Shown: one piece after another, positions 33,871 through 38,122 of the stretch
Position numbering within the stretch: position 1 is the first letter of the stretch
Layout of the letters: each line of letters begins with the position of its first letter
DNA from: Desulfobacterales bacterium
GTDB taxonomy: Bacteria; Desulfobacterota; Desulfobacteria; Desulfobacterales; JAEINQ01
NCBI GenBank assembly: GCA_016342285.1
Contig: JAEINQ010000065.1
Location: 1 to 38,122 of the forward strand
DNA: 38,122 nt
Direction: 5' to 3'
The notes under the pieces: generated by a model
The model's database searches: none
What the model was told of the DNA's origin: nothing
The model's input: only the letters and a program-made list of their open reading frames with translations
Made by a program: the position numbers and the translations under genes

Positions 33871-36800
33871 GGCCGGGCTCCTATTGTTTCTGATAGACTG
33901 TGGGCTTCAACATGGTCCGGATCCAGTTCCAGGGCATCTTCCATATATTTTCGTGCTTCGTCCGGCTGGTGGGCGTCCACGAGAATTCGGGCCGCATTCA
34001 GGTAAAGCGCCACCTTGCCCGGGTCGGCGTCGATGCGTCGGTCCAGATCCTCTATGCAGTGGCACCAGGCCGTCTCGGGAGGAGGCGGTGCCATTCTCTG
34101 TGTCTTGGCATGATGCAGCCTCTGGTAGAGCGCTTCATAGCGATCCGTCACCGATTCCCAGTTCAGCTCCTCCCGGACCTGCCGGTGGCCGTCTTGGGCC
34201 AGGGCGGCCCGAAGACCCGGGTCGTCCAGCAACCGGTTGGCGTTTTCAGCCATGGCTTCCGGAGCACAGACCACACCGCCGGCCATCTCGGCCACGTTGC
34301 CGCAGTCGGTGGAGACAAAGGGGGTCGCCGCGGCCATGGCCTCGATGATCACCAGGGGCGCGGCCTCGATACGGGAACCGAAAATGAAAAGATCGGCCCC
34401 GTGAAAGGCGGCCACCGTATGGGCACGGGGAATGTCTTGAAGAAATATCACCGCTACCCCCTGGGCCAGTTGCTCAAGTCGGGCCTGTTCGCCCCCCTCC
34501 TTGCCGATACAAACCAGGGAAAAATCGTTCCGTCCCATGCCCCGGACACAGTCGATAACCCGGTCCTGCCCCTTGCCGGGGAGGTAATTGGCCACGCAGA
34601 GCCCGAAATACCGGGTGGTGATGCCGTATGTTTCCCTGAAATCGACTTCGAGCGGCCGGTCGAATTCATCCATGTCAACGCCATTGGGGATGACCACGGA
34701 GTTGGTAAACCCGTGATCATCGGCAAAGGCATGATCCTGGTACCGGGCCGAGTGGTAAATGGCCGCGTCGTAAAAGGGGAGGTGTTGCGGAATCACCCGT
34801 TCAAAATAATCGGCAAAGGCGGGCCAGCGCAGGGTGCGCGGACCGTCCAGGGCCGAGTAGCCACAGGGGGCGATCAGGTTGACCCGGCGCCCGGCAGTGG
34901 CCGCCACCGTCTCAAAGGCCAGATCCGTGGCCCACTGCTGGGCCGCATAGTTCATCACCACGTCGGCATCGCAGGTCAAAAGAAAGTTTCGGTAGCGTTC
35001 CACGTCAGGCCCGGCAATGCGCCGGCCCAGGGCGCCTTTGACGGCAAAGCCCGCGATCTCAACCCCGTTGAGCCGATCGGTCTCCCGAACAGCCATTTCG
35101 GTGGTGGCCACGGTGACCCGGTGGCCGCGCCGGACGAGCCGCTCTGAGACCTGCTGGACCACCAGTTCGGCCCCGCCCAGGTGGGGGTGGTAGAATTCCA
35201 CGGTATGAACAATATTCAGCGATTTTTCAGATGGAATCCTTGTACGCACCGGACCGGCGTAAGGATCGACCCGAACCGCCGCATTGGACGGGGTCAGCAG
35301 GATCAACTGGTCGGTCTTGTCGCCGGTCGTAAACCGCTCCACCTCCCGGACGACAAAGCCCCGGGCCTGGGCAAAATCGCAAAAGCGTTGCCTTGAATAG
35401 GTGTTGTGGTGCCAGGTCCCGTCAAAGTCGATCCGGTCGGTATGGTCGTCGGAAAGAGGGATGAAGAAATTGACGAACACCTGCCCGCGGCAGACCCGTA
35501 AAATCTCGCCCAGCATCCATTGGTAGTGGATCTGGTGCTCGAAAACATGGCGCAAATAGACCAGGTCGAAACTATTGTCTTCAAAGGGGAGCTTGTAGCC
35601 GTCGATAAGATGGGCCGTAAGGCGCTCGAAATGCGTTTTCGCATTTTCCACGAAGGTTTTGGTCACATCAGCCCCGTGGTATTCGATACGGCCCGAATCG
35701 AGCAGCCCCTCTTTTTCCGCGGCCCGGTAGTCGATTCCCGATCCGAAACCGATCTCCAGGATCTTCACCGGCCCGGCCTCGGCTTGTTTACCGAGAAACC
35801 GCCGCCATGCCCGGCGCCCCGGATTATCGGCATTCTGGTGGGCTCCCCAGAGTTCGTCGGAAGCGAGAAAATCGTCCACCTTGCGATTTTTCATGAGCCG
35901 GTCCCAGTTAAAATGGTGGGTCGCGGCCTCCGGCAGGGGTGGATCAGGCCGCTGCGTCTTCCGGGACGCCGTTTGGCCCACTTGGACCGGTAACGGGTCC
36001 TCTCCACGGATAAAGGCCAACAGGCGCGCTTCGTGGTTTTCGAACCGGTAGGTGCGCTCATACTCGGCCAGGGCGCGCCGGGAAAAGCCCGCATGGTCAT
36101 CACGGATAGCGGCCAGGGCGGCGGGAATCTCAAAATAGTCGTCCACGCAGAGGCCGGCACCGGGATCGGCGATGGCCGCCCGGGTGCTCGGATAGGCCTT
36201 GGCGATCACCGGCAGGCCGAACCGCATGTACCCGGGAATCTTCCCCGAGGACTGGCCATTGGTGCGAAAACCGATGGAGATATCGTTGTACCAGGCGATG
36301 CCCACATCACAGGAGCGGATCACCCCATCGACCTCTTCGAGGCTGTCGTAGACCCGATCGGTCAAGATGACGTTTGCCACCTTCTTTTGGTCAAGCACAT
36401 TTTGAAGCTCCCGGGCGTAGGCCTTGTCTGGATATCCCTGAAAAAACAGGACCCAGTCGGGCAGACCGGAAAAAATCCCGGCGATCTCCGCACAGGAAAA
36501 CCACGGGGCGATGCCACCCAGGTGAAGGGCGATGGATTGATCGGCGGAAATCCCGTAGCGCCGCCGGATCAGATCACTCTTGGCCGGATCGGCAGGCCCC
36601 TGGTAGGTCACCGGCAGAATAAAAGTGGGCACCGTATCGGCCAGGGCATAATCAGCCCTGAAAAGACGCGCCTTTTCTTCGGACTGAATGATCAGGCCGG
36701 CCGCCTCATGAATCTGGTCCCGTTCTTTTTGCCGGACCGGCTCAGGATAGTCCAGACCGGTGTGGTCGTAACTCATATAAAGTTCGAGGCTGTAGTAGAC

Positions 36801-37100
36801 CGGGCGCGCCAGGGGAAATAGTTCCCTGCACATAACAAACCCATGGGGGTCCACACCGACGTAGTCATCATAACCGTCAGCCAACCGCCTGTGCTCGGCC
36901 CAGGCGCCGGGCGTGCGGCTGTAATCCAGGACCCGAACGGTCTTTCGGGCCAGAACCGGGTTGGTGGCGTGGGCCACGCGCAGCAGGTAGACATCCACCT
37001 GGCCGCTGCGTGCGAGCAGATCGATGAGGTTAATCAGCGACGGGCTGTTGTCGATGGTATAATCGGCGATGAAAACACCGACCGTCCTGGCATCGTTCAT
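33867..37100 (-). CDS. GT4–methyltransferase–GT4–TPR fusion (1077 aa)
   Basis: Residues ~1-370 form a GT-B transferase (H-L-G-G-I-A-P-W at 193-200, K-I-P-G-Y-M-R-F-G-L-P-V-I at 287-299). Residues ~398-605 form a SAM methyltransferase (ILEIGFGSGIDYRAA at 447-461, F-D-L-V-Y-L-R-H-V-F-E-H at 511-522). Residues ~626-995 form a GT4 enzyme (H-P-H-L-G-G-A-E-L at 638-646, I-P-N-G-V-D at 804-809, RIEAAPLVIIEAMAAATPF at 910-928). A short TPR pair ends the chain (~1012-1068). The order transfer, methylate, transfer could build a methylated disaccharide step on one polypeptide. The start 37100 and stop 33867 both form ATGA overlaps with neighbours. Confidence 0.85.
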   Translation of the reverse strand: MNDARTVGVFIADYTIDNSPSLINLIDLLARSGQVDVYLLRVAHATNPVLARKTVRVLDYSRTPGAWAEHRRLADGYDDYVGVDPHGFVMCRELFPLARPVYYSLELYMSYDHTGLDYPEPVRQKERDQIHEAAGLIIQSEEKARLFRADYALADTVPTFILPVTYQGPADPAKSDLIRRRYGISADQSIALHLGGIAPWFSCAEIAGIFSGLPDWVLFFQGYPDKAYARELQNVLDQKKVANVILTDRVYDSLEEVDGVIRSCDVGIAWYNDISIGFRTNGQSSGKIPGYMRFGLPVIAKAYPSTRAAIADPGAGLCVDDYFEIPAALAAIRDDHAGFSRRALAEYERTYRFENHEARLLAFIRGEDPLPVQVGQTASRKTQRPDPPLPEAATHHFNWDRLMKNRKVDDFLASDELWGAHQNADNPGRRAWRRFLGKQAEAGPVKILEIGFGSGIDYRAAEKEGLLDSGRIEYHGADVTKTFVENAKTHFERLTAHLIDGYKLPFEDNSFDLVYLRHVFEHQIHYQWMLGEILRVCRGQVFVNFFIPLSDDHTDRIDFDGTWHHNTYSRQRFCDFAQARGFVVREVERFTTGDKTDQLILLTPSNAAVRVDPYAGPVRTRIPSEKSLNIVHTVEFYHPHLGGAELVVQQVSERLVRRGHRVTVATTEMAVRETDRLNGVEIAGFAVKGALGRRIAGPDVERYRNFLLTCDADVVMNYAAQQWATDLAFETVAATAGRRVNLIAPCGYSALDGPRTLRWPAFADYFERVIPQHLPFYDAAIYHSARYQDHAFADDHGFTNSVVIPNGVDMDEFDRPLEVDFRETYGITTRYFGLCVANYLPGKGQDRVIDCVRGMGRNDFSLVCIGKEGGEQARLEQLAQGVAVIFLQDIPRAHTVAAFHGADLFIFGSRIEAAPLVIIEAMAAATPFVSTDCGNVAEMAGGVVCAPEAMAENANRLLDDPGLRAALAQDGHRQVREELNWESVTDRYEALYQRLHHAKTQRMAPPPPETAWCHCIEDLDRRIDADPGKVALYLNAARILVDAHQPDEARKYMEDALELDPDHVEAHSLSETIGARP

Positions 37101-38122
37101 GGGCGTCTCCGGGTATGCGGAAGTCGGCCCTTGGGCCTACTCCCGCACCCTTGTTGGATGCGCGGGTCAGCATCCGTTTGCATAAGTTCTTCGGCCGCCG
37201 ATTTCGTGTTGACGGCGGAAATCATGATCTCTTTCAACGCATCGCTGGCTGTATCGATCTGGGGGTCGGTCAGGGCCAGTCCGCTGGGCAGATAGAGTCC
37301 GCGCCGGGCCAGCCGTTCGGACACGGGATACGATTCCCCGGCAAAGAGGCCCATCTTGCGAAACACCGGCTGCAGGTGCATGGGCCAGAAAAAAGGACGG
37401 GTGCCGATCCCGTGATCCCTCAACCGCGCCATGACCGCTTCGGCATCGAAGCGTCCATCGTCTGCCATGACCACCCCGAACACCCAGTAAATGTTCTCGG
37501 CCTGGTCGGTGCCGGCCAGGGGGAGCTGAAGCCCCGGCACGGCCGAAAGATTTTCAGCATACCGGCGGCCGATGGCCCGCTTTCGCCGAACCGTCTCAGG
37601 GAGCCGTTCCAGTTGGGCCAGACCCACGGCCGCCTGAAGGTTGGTCATGCGGTAGTTCCACCCCAGCTGGTGATGAACAAACCGCCGCCCCGGCTCAAAA
37701 CAAAGGTTTCGAAAGGACCGGGACCGGTCGGCCAGGCCCGAATCGTCGGTGAGGACCATCCCGCCTTCCCCGGTGGTGACCTGCTTGTTGGGATAAAAGC
37801 TCAACACGCTCACATCCCCGAAGCTGCCGCAGGGCTGTCCCCGATAGGTCTGCCCCAGCGTTTCGGCGGCATCCTCGATCACCTTCAGACCGTGCTTTTC
37901 GGCCAGGGCCATCAGCGGTCGCATGTCCACGGGCAGGCCGTAGATGTGGACCGCCATAATGGCCCGGGTCTTTGGGGTGATTTTTTCTTCGATCCGGGCG
38001 ACATCCATGTTCCAGGTCACCGGGTCGGCATCCACGACAACCGGCACGGCGCCGGCACGCACCACGGCCGCCGCGCAGGAGATAATGGTAAAGGCCGGCA
38101 GGATCACTTCGTCCCCGGGACC
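37097..38122 (-). CDS. DegT/DnrJ/EryC1/StrS-type sugar aminotransferase (5' end outside window)
   Basis: The visible ~341 residues contain the PLP-enzyme landmarks of the AHBA/DegT family. These are G-P-G-D-E-V-I-L-P-A-F-T at the edge, M-A-V-H-I-Y-G-L-P, V-I-E-D-A-A-E-T-L-G (Asp for the pyridine nitrogen), SFYPNKQVTTGEGGM with the Schiff-base Lys, and N-Y-R-M-T-N-L-Q-A-A. Such enzymes aminate keto-sugars (NDP-linked 3- or 4-amino-sugars), so the glycan probably contains an amino sugar such as a viosamine- or bacillosamine-type residue; which one cannot be decided. The last ~36 residues exceed the usual family end and are encoded partly by a REP-like hairpin at 37111-37150. The stop overlaps the next start as ATGA. 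Confidence 0.85.
   Translation of the reverse strand, partial: GPGDEVILPAFTIISCAAAVVRAGAVPVVVDADPVTWNMDVARIEEKITPKTRAIMAVHIYGLPVDMRPLMALAEKHGLKVIEDAAETLGQTYRGQPCGSFGDVSVLSFYPNKQVTTGEGGMVLTDDSGLADRSRSFRNLCFEPGRRFVHHQLGWNYRMTNLQAAVGLAQLERLPETVRRKRAIGRRYAENLSAVPGLQLPLAGTDQAENIYWVFGVVMADDGRFDAEAVMARLRDHGIGTRPFFWPMHLQPVFRKMGLFAGESYPVSERLARRGLYLPSGLALTDPQIDTASDALKEIMISAVNTKSAAEELMQTDADPRIQQGCGSRPKGRLPHTRRRP
37111..37150. repeat. REP-like hairpin inside the aminotransferase 3' end
   Basis: GGGT-AT-GCGGAAGTCGGCCC pairs with GGGCCTACTCCCGC-ACCC around a 2-nt loop, with two mismatches and a small bulge. It encodes the Arg/Pro/Gly-rich C-terminus of the aminotransferase and lies 11-50 nt before the next gene's start. 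Confidence 0.6.

Overview
The window is a GC-rich bacterial segment from a flagellated organism. The left edge holds the last 24 codons of a flagellin and then a flaF-type gene, both on the + strand. The remaining ~37 kb is a dense glycosyltransferase/methyltransferase island, almost all on the - strand, converging on flaF. The many TPR-glycosyltransferase fusions, the GC-rich codon use and the REP-like intergenic repeats (CACGAAG, ATTGGA-type and CATTCCCGCGAAGG families) suggest a Desulfobacterota/Desulfobacterales-like bacterium. That assignment is an inference; there is no rRNA or universal marker gene here.

Layout in the direction of - strand transcription, right to left. (1) 38122-28408: a partial DegT/AHBA-type sugar aminotransferase, a 1077-aa GT4-methyltransferase-GT4-TPR protein, and an 1820-aa CgeB-like-GT2-GT4-TPR giant, all joined by 4-nt ATGA overlaps. 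(2) 28166-26127: a TPR-GT2-TPR protein. (3) 25631-16707: a TPR-GT41 (O-GlcNAc-transferase-like) protein, a double methyltransferase, a double GT-A protein, a 21-codon mini-ORF, a methyltransferase, and an 820-aa GT2-methyltransferase-GTB protein. (4) 16407-9897: an 1168-aa protein made of two tandem TPR-GT9-like modules, then three smaller glycosyltransferases. (5) 9211-7098: an exostosin-like GT and a GT4, with one + strand methyltransferase (9212-9880) whose start codon abuts the exostosin-like gene's start codon. (6) 6607-806: TPR-GT41, methyltransferase, TPR-GT41 and GT4, all joined by ATGA overlaps.

By my count the island encodes about 21 glycosyltransferase catalytic domains, 7 methyltransferase domains and one aminotransferase. 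No polymerase, flippase or lipid-linked initiating transferase is visible. This content, together with the adjoining flagellin and flaF, fits a flagellin O-glycosylation locus: soluble GT41-type enzymes would attach a first sugar to Ser/Thr, and the other GTs and methyltransferases would extend and cap the glycan. The assignment to flagellin rests on position and enzyme classes; it is an inference.

Intergenic spaces hold informative structures. Three TPR-GT genes (starts 16407, 25631, 28166) share a hairpin-containing leader motif at a fixed distance from the start; two of these leaders also have terminator-like hairpins. A 155-bp palindromic element flanked by an 11-bp direct repeat has split what looks like an ancestral ATGA-coupled gene pair at 12739-12915. 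A nested palindrome cluster lies at 25723-25998.
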